Positions 1 through 10,130 of a stretch of 64,000 nucleotides of DNA are shown piece after piece. The stretch comes from Cranoglanis bouderius (lineage: Eukaryota > Chordata > Actinopteri > Siluriformes > Cranoglanididae): contig CM042562.1 in NCBI GenBank assembly GCA_023630585.1, positions 10,194,684 through 10,258,683 of the forward strand. Direction: 5' to 3'. How positions within the stretch are numbered: the first letter of the stretch is position 1; each line of letters starts with the position of its first letter. The notes beneath the pieces were generated by a model. The model was not told the origin of the DNA. It made no database searches and saw only the letters and a program-made list of their open reading frames with translations. A program made the translations under genes and the position numbers.

Positions 1-293
1 TGCTTGCAGAAAATTCCATTTCAGCTTTAGTTCCACCTTTGCTGGTATAATAACCTGTCTGGTGAGGCGGCCTGGGGTGCAGTCAGCATTCTAATTCATC
101 CCAATGGTGTTCAGTGGAGTTGAAGTCAGAGCTCTGTTAAGGCCACTCAAGTTCTTTAACTCCAACCTCAGCATACCACGTCTTCATGGACCTCACTTTG
201 TGCACAGGGGCATTGTCATGCTGGAACATGTTTGGACCTCTTAGCTCCAGTGAAGGGAAATCGTAATGCCACATCATACAAGGACATCCTATA

Positions 294-1801
294 CAGGTGC
301 ATCTCAATAAATTAGAATGTCGTGGAAAAGTTCATTTATTTCAGTAATTCAACTCAAATTGTGAAACTCGTGTATTAAATAAATTCAATGCACACAGACT
401 GAAGTAGTTTAAGTCTTTGGTTCTTTTAATTGTGATGATTTTGGCTCACATTTAACAAAAACCCACCAATTCACTATCTCAACAAATTAGAATATTTCAT
501 AAGACCAATAAAAAAAAACATTTTTAGTGAATTGTTGGCCTTCTGGAAAGTATGTTCATTTACTGTACATGTACTCAATACTTGGTAGGGGCTCCTTTTG
601 CTTTAATTACTGCCTCAATTCGGCATGGCATGGAGGTGATCAGTTTGTGGCACTGCTGAGGTGGTATGGAAGCCCAGGTTTCTTTGACAGTGGCCTTCGG
701 CTCATCTGCATTTTTTGGGCTCTTGTTTCTCATTTTCCTCTTGACAATACCCCATAGATTCTCTATGGGGTTCAGGTCTGGTGAGTTTGCTGACCAGTCA
801 AGCACACCAACACCATGGTCATTTAACCAACTTTTGGTGCTTTTGGCAGTGTGGGCAGGTGCCAAATCCTGCTGGAAAATGAAATCAGCATCTTCAAAAA
901 GCTGGTCAGCTGAAGGAAGCATGAAGTGCTCCAAAATTTCTTGGTAAACGGGTGCAGTGACTTTGGTTTTCAAAAAACACAATGGACCAACACCAGCAGA
1001 TGACATTGCACCCAAAATCATCACAGACTGTGGAAACTTAACACTGGACTTCAAGCAACTTGGGCTATGAGCTTCTCCACCCTTCCTCCAGACTCTAGGA
1101 CCTTGGTTTCCAAATGAAATACAAAACTTGCTCTCATCTGAAAAGAGGACTTTGGACCACTGGTCAACAGTCCAGTTCTTCTTCTCCTTAGCCCAGGTAA
1201 GACGCCTCTGACGTTGTCTGTGGTTCAGGAGTGGCTTAACAAGAGGAATACGACAACTGTAGCCAAATTCCTTGACACGTCTGTGTGTGGTGGCTCTTGA
1301 TGCCTTGACCCCAGTCTCAGTCCATTCCTTGTGAAGTTCACTCAAATTCTTGAATCGATTTTGCTTGACAATCCTCATAAGGCTGCGGTTCTCTTGGTTG
1401 GTTGTGCATCTTTTTCTTCCACACTTTTTCCTTCCACTCAACTTTCTGTTAACATGCTTGGATACAGCACTCTGTGAACAGCCAGCTTCTTTGGCAATGA
1501 ATGTTTGTGGGTTACCTAGTGAACCAAACAGAGACCATTTTGAAGGCTCAGGAAACCTTTGCAGGTGTTTTGAGTTGATTAGTTGATTGGCGTGTCACCA
1601 TATTCTAATTTGTTGAGATAGTGAATTGGTGGGTTTTTGTTTAATGTGAGCCAAAATCATCACAATTAAAAGAACCAAAGACTTAAACTACTTCAGTCTG
1701 TGTGCATTAAATTTATTTAATACACGAGTTTCACAATTTGAGTTGAATTACTGAAATAAATTAACTTTTCCACGACATTCTAATTTATTGAGATGCACCT
1801 G
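294..1801 (-). mobile_element. Tc1-like transposon, copy A (about 210-bp TIRs)
   Basis: 1508-bp element starting CAGGTGCATCTCAATAAATT and ending in its inverted complement, flanked by TA at 292-293 and 1802-1803, the standard Tc1/mariner target duplication. Terminal inverted repeats of about 210 bp hold a second copy of the end-like motif near their inner edge. Same family and nearly same length as 18252-19759 and 50940-52443. The transposase is on the minus strand. The element sits inside the older repeat at 1-1898. Confidence 0.95.
575..1538 (-). pseudogene. Tc1-like transposase, copy A, lightly damaged
   Basis: DD34E transposase: N-terminal helix-turn-helix DNA-binding region, then catalytic Asp in FSDESKF, second Asp in FQQDLAPAH and Glu in SPDLNPIENLW. 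The frame is open from about 1530 down to 575 (GAPTKY C-terminus). Compared with the intact copy at 18514-19479, two bases are missing at about 1530, just after the expected ATG (minus-strand ATG at 1536-1538). The natural start is therefore out of frame and the nearest in-frame non-ATG start is at 1441. A few substitutions elsewhere (e.g. WSANSPDLN) mark it as a recent, slightly decayed copy. Confidence 0.85.
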
Positions 1802-1898
1802 TACAATTATGTGCTTCTAAATTCATGTCAACAGTATGAGGAAGAACCACATATGTCTGTGATGGACAGTTGTCCATAAACTTTTGGTCAAATACTGC

Positions 1899-2689
1899 AC
1901 TTCTAATGTGGAAAACTTCTAAATCTAAAAGCACCCAAAAGGGTCACATGCCATCAACGATATGTTTCTCTTTATAGACCTTTTTTTGCAGAAGAGCATA
2001 ATTCTGGATTAGGATTCCCACTTTGAACACAGAGAGTGATTGAGCGCTGTTGGGGTCTTTGCAGAACTTCTTGTGGTGTGCATAATACTGGTTGGGTTCT
2101 CCTGAATACAGGCCACACAGGAAACATAAGTAGTGGCGCTAATCAGAGCTGCAATCACAGCTTCTGTCTGCTCTCCCCAGGGTTTTGGGGGTGTAATAGC
2201 TTATTCTAATGACCATCCTTACTTCCTTTGCACAGCTTACCCTCAGAGACAGTGCATAAAGTTATTAAAGTTCACAATCAATTTTGAAAGAAGAAAGTTA
2301 TGTTTGTTGTTAAGTCTTTGAGACATTAATTGAGCTTAAACAAAAAGTGTCAACGTCATTTTATGAAAGAAAAGACGAGAGCTTGAAGATACTATGATGT
2401 GGTAAAGGATGAAGGGGTGTAGCAGGAACACAAATACTCTGAAAAGTTTAATCAATTAAGCCCTGGAGGGTTTCTGTATTTACATGCTGACAGGAGAACG
2501 GGAGAATGCGATGGTGATGAATGCAGCAGCTGGAGCGCAGGGGAGGTGAGAACTCTCGAAGGAGCTTGAGTGCATATGCTGCTGTACAATGGTGGCTGGA
2601 GGATCAGCACCAAGCTGACGGCAATTTTGCTGATAGGAAATAAAGAGAGCAGTGTCAATATTTGGTAAGAAGTCAATAGAACACTTTTT
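1899..2689. other. Non-coding stretch, nothing recognised
   Basis: AT-rich single-copy-looking DNA. Short open frames here lack family resemblance or codon structure. No RNA gene or repeat recognised. Confidence 0.5.
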
Positions 2690-2698
2690 TCTATTAAA

Positions 2699-2746
2699 CT
2701 TATATAATATATATATATAATATAATATATATATATATATATTACC
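2699..2746. repeat. (TA)n microsatellite
   Basis: Interrupted run of TA dinucleotides. A C-rich low-complexity tract follows at about 2805-2828. Confidence 0.85.
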
Positions 2747-3365
2747 CATGCAAGCTCCAAGACAATTATTGTCCTCCAGCTACAGTAACCCCGCCTCTAC
2801 CATACCCCCCCCCCCACCCCCACCCACAACAGTGTTGCTTGTTATTAAAGGTGCTGTCTAAAGTACTAATGGAGACATGTTGGCCATGCCCCTGCAGCAA
2901 CAGTGCTCCCCGATTTACTAAAGATTTGTGTGTGTGTAAAAGCACATACACTCTTAATAATACCAGCAAACAGGGTCTACAGAGGACAAAAATCACACCT
3001 TGTCCATTTAAGGCATGCTATTCAGGGCGTTTCTACCAAATAATAAGTGGTGTTAATGCAAATAGTTTAATTTGGCATGCTGTGTGATTTATCAAGTCTG
3101 AAACTCACTTTGGGAACACTAAAATTAATACAACTGATAGGGCAAGTATTAAATTTGAGGAAGAAGTTTAATACAACGTAAAACTATTTATTTATTATAA
3201 TTAATGTTTCTTGAAATTACTTAATTACTTAATTACTTAATATTACCACAGTAAATAATCTGGTTTCATTGTAGATACTCAACACACATTTGTATCTTCA
3301 TGTTTTACGTAATCAACTGCATAGTGCTCTGAAGATAAACGTTTATTTTGAAATTGATCCATGCA

Positions 3366-4194
3366 AGTTGGGACAGGGGCAATTTAGGACTAATAGCAAT
3401 GTGACAAGTTGAAATAAAAAGGTGATGTGAAACAAGGTGAGGCAATCATCTAATCATAGTATATAAGGAGCCTCCAAAAATGGCCTAGTCCTTCATGAGC
3501 AAGGATGGGTCAAGGTTTGCCAATCTGCCAACAGATGTGTCAGCAAATAATCCAACACTTTGAGAACAACATTCCCCAAAGACAAATCGGTAGGACTTTG
3601 GGCATTTCACCTTCTACAGTGCACAATATAATTAAAAGATTCATGGAATCTGGTCAAATCTCGGTGTGTAAAGGGCAAGGCCAAAAAACCACTTCTGAAC
3701 CAATTCTGCCCACATGGTTGCGTAAGCAGGGAGTGCGGGTGCTAGCATGGCCTGCCTGCAGTCTTGACCTGTCTCCGATTGAGAATGTATGTAACGCATT
3801 ATGAAACGCAAAATAAGGCAACGAAGGCCCTGTACAGTTGTGCAGCTGAAGAAATGCATAATGGATGAATGGGGGAAAATTCCGCTCGCTAAACTTAACC
3901 AACTGGTGTCTTCAGTGCCCAAACACTTAATAAGTGTTATTAAAAGAAAAGGTGATGTTACACAGTGGTAATCCAGTCGACTGTCCCAACTTTTTTGGAG
4001 TGTGTTGCAGTCATCAGATTTGAAATGAGTGTATATTTTCAAAAATTAATTAAATTCACAAAGTAAAACATCAAATAATGTGTTAATAATGTGTTTTCAA
4101 TATAGTACAGGGTGAATTGAATTTTCAAATGACTCTTTTTGTTTGTTTTTTTGCATTTTCCATACTGTCCCAACTTTTTTCGGAATTGGGGTTG
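3366..4194 (+). mobile_element. Internally deleted Tc1-like element
   Basis: The right end carries 'actgtcccaacttttttcgg' followed by a TA at 4195-4196, a terminus I recognise from a widespread teleost Tc1-like family. A partial inverted match ('aagttgggacag') lies at the left, about 3366, so the left TIR is truncated. The interior has only the two ends of a transposase gene (see 3505-3804). Confidence 0.75.
3505..3804 (+). pseudogene. Tc1-like transposase, internal deletion
   Basis: 99-codon frame. Residues about 1-50 are a Tc1 helix-turn-helix (GISPSTVHNIIKRF). From about residue 70 it jumps to the catalytic C-terminus (LDLSPIENV) ending in a premature stop, with transposase-like sequence continuing to about 3970 in other frames. 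The middle third, with the first two catalytic Asp residues, is deleted, so it cannot encode an active enzyme. Confidence 0.8.
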
Positions 4195-4196
4195 TA

Positions 4197-4530
4197 TTAA
4201 TGTTTGTTAATTTTTATAAAAGGTATCAATCATTTTAGAGTTGACTATAATATCTGTCTCCACTGAAATTACAAACTACACTTCCCAGGATCCACAGCTA
4301 GTAAACTACAATCCATATTACATTAACAAGCTGCACACCTGTTCACAATTACACACACACACACCTGTCTTGCTCCTGTGTTCTGCAGCTGATGTTAATA
4401 AACCCTATTGTTCTGTGTGTAGATATTACAGTTTGACTTTAGATTTGCTTTTGTACCTGATCCTGTCGCTATCTAGTTTAGCCTGTTTATAAATATATGC
4501 CTTGCCCTTTTGGTTTGTTTACCTTGCCAC
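4197..4530 (+). repeat. Dispersed repeat, paired with 13505-13860
   Basis: Shares long stretches ('actacacttcccaggatcc', 'gatgttaataaaccctatt', 'tttgacttt.gatttgcttt') with 13505-13860, including a CA tract in the same place. It is a repeat family I do not name. It begins directly at the TA beside the preceding Tc1 relic. Confidence 0.75.
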
Positions 4531-6223
4531 ACCAGACACATCACCATATACACTAATCACAAAGAATACACAGTCTGGAACAACAGCTATTGTTTATAAC
4601 TTTGCAGTTCTAAAGCAGGACATAGTATTCAAAGGTGTGGGAGGAATCATAATAAAAACAGAATGAATGTATTGCTGATTCATTTCAATCACTTTTCAGC
4701 CCACTCACTGTCATTTCCTTCTACAGTTTTGGAGCCAATATTGATTGTGTCTACTCAGGGCAAAATGAATTCTGTCTAGGAAACTCCAGTGAGCTGAGCT
4801 ATACATATATGACACCTTAGGGAAATGTAAGTAATGACCTCTCCTTGCAGTTGTGTTGATTAACCGTAGACTTTCCACCCATGATGTAATGACTTTGCTC
4901 CATCCCAGTGTGCTACCGAAAGCAATAAGAAAAACTCACTTAGTGTCCAGACAGCCCATAAGTATGAACTTAGGTATAATCTCACTGAGTACGGTTATTT
5001 TCAACTAGAGAATTTAGAGAAGTACCATAGCATCATTCTGTTTCACAGAAAAAAAACAAGAAAGTGTGGCAGACCAGAGTAGAGGGATATTAGGTTCAAA
5101 GAAAGCAGTGATGGATACATCAAGAATGCATGGAATGAGCTGAAACAGCCTTCAAGGTGAAAGTAATTTAGAAAACATGGAGCTCAAAAATGCTCCCATC
5201 TGAGCTTTCATCATCTGTGAGGTGAATCAAAATCCTTGACATCCTCACACCTTTGGAAAATCCCATCTGTACCGAGTGAGTTATTGAACAGACATATGGA
5301 TGGCGCTGTATTGCTGTCATCAGAGCACCTACACCTCTGAGTGAGTTATATGAAATAATGAAAGTTTAGTGGGGCGTGATCAGCATGATGTAATTCCAAA
5401 TTTGATATCCTATGAAATATTAAGTTAGAAAAGTCTGCGAAGTCCCCCAGGTGTTCACTATGTGCAAGGAGAAGTGCTTTTCTAAGTGTTTGGCAAGCAT
5501 AGAATGGAGATACATAGATGCAGCACAAAATAATAAATAACACTCTGGAGACATGGGATTCTCCTTTCTTTAGTTAAAGACAAATACATAGTCATTAGCC
5601 AGTAAATCACTTTAACTGCAGTGATTCACCTGCATGTAAATGGCTTAGTTATTTGATTGCAGTATTGTTTCTGCTGTTCATAAACACATACAATGAATGA
5701 AGGGGCACTAAATGTTGACAATGAATCTCTGGATTTGTATGATGGTGTATCAGTTTTAAATTCCACCTGATTTGATGGAATAGTACATTTGTTTATATAT
5801 CATTAAGAGACGCTTGCTTTCATCTTGTCTCTGACCAAGACATCTACTGGAAATTAAAAAAAAAAAAAGAAAAGAAATAAACAACCACTTCAAGACAGAT
5901 CCTCTGTGTGGTCATTTAAAAAAAACAAATAAATAAAAAATAAAAAAAAGGCCATGCACTCTGGTTGTCCTCCTCTGTGGCACCAACCTGGCAATTTCCT
6001 GGAACTAAATTCCCATGAGTCTGCTGGACATGAACACATTACCCACTTACTGACCCTTATTAAATAATATCCTGCTGGGGCAAAGGCAGACCTCAAGGCT
6101 TTTTTGTGGACTATGCAGGGCAAGGCATCTTGAAAATGACATGGTTTGAAATGATACATGCACCCTTTTTTCCACACAAAGACAAGAAATCCTGATGTAA
6201 TACTTTTTCATTTCACTGCAAGT
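4531..6223. other. Intergenic, nothing recognised
   Basis: No gene, RNA or clear transposon seen. Two A-rich tracts at about 5857-5879 and 5917-5948. Confidence 0.5.
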
Positions 6224-7195
6224 TATAGTGGTGCTTAGAATTTTCTATTTTTCTGCATATAATAATAAATATCAGATACATCAGATTTTCACGCAAATCC
6301 TCAAAGTAGATTAAGGGAACCCAATTAAACGAATGAGACAAAAAAATATTATACTTGGTCATTTATTTATTGAGGAAAATGGTCCAATATTACATATCTG
6401 TGAGTGCCAAAAGTACTAAATGGGAACCTCTAGGATTAACAGTTAATTTGAAAGTGAAATTAGAGTCAGGTGTTTTCAATCAGTGGGATGACAATCAGAT
6501 GTGAGTGAGTGCCCTGTTTTATTTAAAGAACAGGGATCTATCAAAGTCTGATCTTCACAACACATGTTTGTGGAAGTGTATCATGGCACAAACTAAGAAG
6601 ATTTCTGTGGACCTCAGAAAACAAGACTGTGTACAAATGGAGGACATTCAAGACCATTGTTAACCTCCCCAAGAGTGGCCGACCAACAAAGATCACTCCA
6701 TGAGCAAGTAGTGTAATAGTCTGCAAGGTCACAATGGAACCCAAGGTAACTTCTAAGCAACTAAAGGCCTATCTCACATTGGCTAATGTTAATGTTCATA
6801 AGTCCACCATCAGGAGAACACTGTACAACAATGGAGTGCATGGCAGGGGTGCAAGGAGAAAACCACTGCTCTCCAAAAAGAACACTGCTGCCTGTATGCA
6901 TTTGCTAAAGATCATGTGGACAAGCCAGAAGGCTATTGGGAAAATGTTTTGTGGATGGATGAGACCAAAATATAACTTTTTGGTTTAAATGATAAGCATT
7001 TTGTTTGGAGAAAGGAAAACACTGCATTCCAGCATAAGAACCTTCTCCCATCTGTGAAACATGGTGGTGGTAGTATCATGGTTTGGGCCCATTTTGCTGC
7101 ATCTGGGGCAGGACGGCTCACCACCATTGATGGAACAATGAATTCTGAAGTATACCAGCGAATTCTAAGGAAAATGTCAGGACATCTGTCCATGA

Positions 7196-7734
7196 TGTTA
7201 GGTTCCCTCTCTTTCTCTCTCGCTACTAAGCTAGCGGAGGCTAGTGAAGCAGCGTACTTCCGCATTCCACTGAGCGCATTCCAGCGCTATTCATAATAAC
7301 CCTTCGGACTCATTCATGAACTGGTTTTGTTTACTGTGCCATGTGCTTCTGTTTTCATTCACGTCATGTCTCCGCCTCCTGTGTTTTGCCATGTGCGTTT
7401 GTGTTTTGGTTTGTGTCATGTCTCCACCTCCTTATGTTTATTTGTCCCTTGGTTTACGTCATGTCTCTGTCCCCGTTCTGTTATTGGTTCATGATCATTC
7501 ACTGAGATTGAGTTTCAGGTGTTTTGGATTATTGCCTTTGGATCACTGCCTTTTGGGTTACTGCCTTTGGATTAATGCCTTTTGGATTACTGCCTCATGT
7601 GCTAAGTATTATCTCGGTGGATTATTGCCTCCTTTTTGTTGTTCCTTTATTTTGAATAAAGCATTCCTAATAAACTGACGTTTCCCCTGCGCATGCATCC
7701 TGACTCCCTCTTCCGTCCTACGTGTTATGTAACA
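7196..7734 (+). repeat. 5' LTR (539 bp, internally deleted)
   Basis: Starts TGTTAGGTTCC and ends GTTATGTAACA. It aligns end to end with 10131-10807 except for a missing 137-bp block at 7521/7522. AATAAA polyadenylation signals lie near 7655-7675. The missing block contains the only TATA-like sequence seen in the 3' LTR. Confidence 0.93.
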
Positions 7735-7750
7735 GAATACTCTGCCGAAC

Positions 7751-8242
7751 ATGGATGCAGCGGGGAAATCTTGTACCAGCCACGCCAAATTTTTTGTTCC
7801 TCCTGTGGATTCAATCTCCTTTGAACAATGGACTTTTATTAATGTCCCGGAGGCATATGATGGTTTTTCCATGTGGCCTCAATGTTTTTTATGGAAGGCA
7901 CAAATGTATTTTCTCAGTGTGGAGGATCCCTTGCCCACCGAAGAACAGTGGTTGAGGTTCCTCCTGTCCTGCCTGGTCGGTTCTGCCCGCCAGTGGGCGG
8001 AGCTTCACCTTGCCAGTAGGTCCACTAGGATCTATTCGGTTTCCGGCTTTGTGGATCTACTGGTCCAGGTATTTGGGAGCCCGGAATTCATGCCCGACCT
8101 CAGGACCTTCTTGGGGAAGGATCGCTTGGGCCATCGGTCCAGCCAATCGTTCCTGGAATACTATGAGAGGAAGCAGGCAAATGTGGTGGCCTGCACCTCT
8201 CAGCCCCGGACTCAGGAGTGCACAACCGAGGGCTGCACCTGA
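7751..8242 (+). CDS. Gag-like protein of the LTR element, ending at a TGA inside a zinc finger
   Basis: 163-codon frame starting 16 bases after the 5' LTR. The body resembles Ty3/Gypsy capsid regions: an Ala-Tyr-Asp-Gly start near residue 33, then LPTEEQWLRFLLSCLVGSAR at about 60-80, a QWAELHL stretch, then a conserved VFGSPEF block and a SFLEYYERKQ block. This is the usual gag order (hydrophobic helix, SGxARQW-like motif, FxxxFG). Residues 157 and 162 are the first two cysteines of a METAP1-like C6H2 finger. The TGA at 8240-8242 then stops the frame, which reopens directly in the same frame to 9946. The TGA is followed by C. Family assignment rests on motif resemblance only. Confidence 0.75.
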   Translation: MDAAGKSCTSHAKFFVPPVDSISFEQWTFINVPEAYDGFSMWPQCFLWKAQMYFLSVEDPLPTEEQWLRFLLSCLVGSARQWAELHLASRSTRIYSVSGFVDLLVQVFGSPEFMPDLRTFLGKDRLGHRSSQSFLEYYERKQANVVACTSQPRTQECTTEGCT

Positions 8243-8350
8243 CCAGCCATTCTCCAGTGCCCCACTTGCAGGAAACAGGGAGGAAGGAGCAGCTACTTCT
8301 GCTCACAAGCCTGTTTTAAGGGCAGCTGGCGGGTGCACAAATGGCTCCAC
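8219..8350 (+). other. METAP1-type C6H2 zinc finger captured in the LTR element
   Basis: In the gag frame, codons 157-200 place Cys at 157, 162, 170, 173, 184 and 188 and His at 196 and 200: the C6H2 arrangement of the methionine aminopeptidase 1 N-terminal finger. Signature stretches LQCPTC, SYFCSQ, CFKGSW and HK.LH occur in METAP1 order and spacing without gaps, judged from memory of the family. Codon 164 is TGA where METAP1 has a non-cysteine loop residue. No aminopeptidase catalytic domain follows, only element-specific repeats. In METAP1 the finger helps ribosome association; its role here is unknown. Retroelement nucleocapsid usually has a CCHC knuckle at this place. Confidence 0.88.
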
Positions 8351-9946
8351 AGGCGGGCAACCCCAGAGCTGATCCAGCAGGAGGTCTCCTCAGCGGAGCT
8401 GCCCCTGGAGGTTAACGTGGCGACCTCCAGCCCCGAGCTACAGCCGGAGGCCCAGCAGGAGGTCTCCACAGCGGAGCTGCCCCTGGAGGTTAACGTGGCG
8501 ACCTCCAGCCCCGAGCTCCAGCTGGAGGTCCAGCAGGAGGTCTCCACAGCGGAGCTGCCCCTGGAGGTTAACGTGGCGACCTCCGGCCTCGAGTTCCAGC
8601 CGGAGACCCAGATGGAGGTTTTCCCAGCAGAGCTACCCCTGGAGGTTAACGTGGTGACCTCCAGCCCCGAGCTCCAGCCGGAGGCCCAGCAGGAGGTCTC
8701 CACAGCGGAACTGCCCCTGGAGGTTAACGTGGCGACCTCCAGCCCCGAGCTCCAGCTGGAGACCCAGCAGGAGGTTTTCCCAACGGAGCTGCTCTTGGAG
8801 GTTCATGAGGAGACCTCCACTCCTGTCCAGTTCCTGTTGGAGACCCAAGTGGGGTGCTCCGTTCCAGCCCAGTTCCTGTCGGAGACCCAAGAGGGGTGCT
8901 CCACTCCAGTCCTGCTCCCGTCAGAGGTTCAAGAAGAAACCTCCTCTCCTGTCATGCTCATGTCAGAGGTCCATGGGATGACCTCCTCCGAAGCCAAGAC
9001 CATGTCAGAGGTCCATGGGATGACCTCCTCCGAAGCCAAGTCCATGTCAGAGGTCCACAGGATGACCTCCTTGCCAAGTCCAAGTCTATGTCCAAGTCCA
9101 GATCTAGGTTTCTGTCCTGACCCATACCTTAGCCCATGCCTCAGTTCAGACCCAGAGTCACATCCAGAATCTAGTCTAGTTCTCAGTCCAGGTCCCAGTA
9201 CTGTTTCCAGCTCTGTTTCCAGCTCTGTTTCCAGTCAGGTTTCGAATTTCATTTCTAGTTCTGTTGCCAGTTCTGTTCCCCATCAAGTTTTAGATTTTGT
9301 TGACGGTTCTGTGTCTAGACAGGTTTCCCATCCTATACACGATCCTGTTCCCTGTCCTGTTCCCTCCACCTCTGTCTCAACCTCTGTCTCCTGTCTGGTT
9401 TCTAGTTCCAGTTCCAGCTCAGTTTCCACTCCAGTTTTCGATTCTGTCTCCAGCCCTGTCTCCAACCCTGTCTCCAGTCCTGTCCCAAATTTAGTTTCCA
9501 GCTCTGTTTCCAGCTCTGTTTCCAGCTCTGTTTCCAGTCAGGTTTCTAACTTCATTTCCAGTTCTATTTCTAGCTTAGTTCTCAGTCCAGTTGCTAGTTT
9601 TGTTACAAATCCACTTTCTAGTTCAGGTTCTAACTTTGTTTTCAGTTCAGTTTCCAGTTCAGTGTCCAGTCCAGTTCTCTGTCCAGTCTCAAAGTCTGTT
9701 TCCAAGTCTGTCTCGAAATCTGTCTCCCGATCTGTTTCCAAGTCTGTCTCTGATCCAGGTGCTAAATCTGACTCCAGTCCTGGTTCCAGGCCAAGCTTCA
9801 AGCTAGGCACCAAGTCAAGCTTCAAGGCAAGCTCCAAGCCTAGCACCAAGTCAAGCTCCAAGTCAAGCATCACTCCAAGCTCCAAGTCAAGCACCAGGTC
9901 AAGCATCACACCAAGTTCTCGACCAAGTTCTCGACCAAGTTCTTGA
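8243..9946 (+). CDS. Zinc-finger and repeat-tail frame of the LTR element, same frame as gag
   Basis: Open for 567 codons after the TGA at 8240-8242, in the same frame as the gag-like frame. The first in-frame alternative start is GTG at 8333 and there is no early ATG, so expression would need readthrough or a reverted TGA. Order: rest of the C6H2 finger (to 8350), about six 26-residue acidic repeats (8381-8848), a short series of SEVHGMTSSEAK-type 12-residue repeats (about 8950-9070), then a Ser/Val-rich repeat region (about 9190-9760) ending in a basic Lys/Ser tail (SKSVSKSVSK, KSSSKSS). The stop TGA is at 9944-9946. I know no homologue of the repeat tail. It is very likely disordered. Confidence 0.65.
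   Translation, partial: PAILQCPTCRKQGGRSSYFCSQACFKGSWRVHKWLHRRATPELIQQEVSSAELPLEVNVATSSPELQPEAQQEVSTAELPLEVNVATSSPELQLEVQQEVSTAELPLEVNVATSGLEFQPETQMEVFPAELPLEVNVVTSSPELQPEAQQEVSTAELPLEVNVATSSPELQLETQQEVFPTELLLEVHEETSTPVQFLLETQVGCSVPAQFLSETQEGCSTPVLLPSEVQEETSSPVMLMSEVHGMTSSEAKTMSEVHGMTSSEAKSMSEVHRMTSLPSPSLCPSPDLGFCPDPYLSPCLSSDPESHPESSLVLSPGPSTVSSSVSSSVSSQVSNFISSSVASSVPHQVLDFVDGSVSRQVSHPIHDPVPCPVPSTSVSTSVSCLVSSSSSSSVSTPVFDSVSSPVSNPVSSPVPNLVSSSVSSSVSSSVSSQVSNFISSSISSLVLSPVASFVTNPLSSSGSNFVFSSVSSSVSSPVLCPVSKSVSKSVSKSVSRSVSKSVSDPGAKSDSSPGSRPSFKLGTKSSFKASSKPSTKSSSKSSITPSSKSSTRSSITPSSRPSSRPSS
8381..8848 (+). repeat. 78-bp tandem repeat (26 codons, about six units)
   Basis: Units begin at 8381, 8459, 8537, 8615, 8693 and 8771, each starting with codons for E-V and containing AELPLEVNV-like and SSPELQ-like blocks. 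All units keep the frame. The last is the most divergent. Confidence 0.92.
9190..9945 (+). repeat. Short-period Ser-coding tandem repeat
   Basis: Dense 6-12 bp periodicity built from 'gtttccagctct'-like units coding SSVS, shifting after about 9690 to 'aagtctgtctc' (KSVS) and then 'aagtcaagctcc' (KSSSK). At least one block, around 9200-9245, is near-duplicated at about 9497-9545. The repeats also create long open frames on the minus strand, which I treat as artefacts. Confidence 0.85.
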
Positions 9947-10111
9947 CCAAGTTCTCGACCAAGTTCTCGACCAGGGCTGAAGGGACAACCCGACACGCTC
10001 TGCTCTGGTTTCAGGACACTGGACATCGCCAGCCTCAGGTCCTGGAGGGCAGAGGTTAGGATCCTGCCCAGGCCCGTCAAAGAGGCTAGAACTTGCGGCG
10101 GTTCGGGAGCC

Positions 10112-10130
10112 GCGCCTTGGGGGGGGGCTC
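10112..10130 (+). other. Polypurine tract of the LTR element
   Basis: A run of nine G's followed by CTC ends one base before the 3' LTR TGTTAGG, the position expected for plus-strand priming. Confidence 0.65.

Larger units (their letters stand above)
1..1898 (-). repeat. Relic of a Tc1-derived repeat, split by a later Tc1 insertion
   Basis: Positions 1-293 and 1802-1898 are the two halves of one older repeat. Its right end (about 1871-1898, containing 'aacttttggtcaaatact') resembles the terminal repeat of the element at 39071-39575 ('aacttttggccatatag'). The left part reads on the minus strand like a decayed transposase C-terminus. The left edge lies outside the window. The intact Tc1 copy at 294-1801 splits it. 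Confidence 0.6.

Noticed and set aside
8381..8848. CRISPR-like repeat array
   Set aside because: Contiguous 78-bp coding repeats without unique spacers, in a vertebrate genome.
7735..10130. Hidden pol domains in the LTR element
   Set aside because: Looked for reverse transcriptase YxDD, RNase H, integrase HHCC/DDE and protease DTG/DSG contexts in forward frames; none seen between the LTRs.
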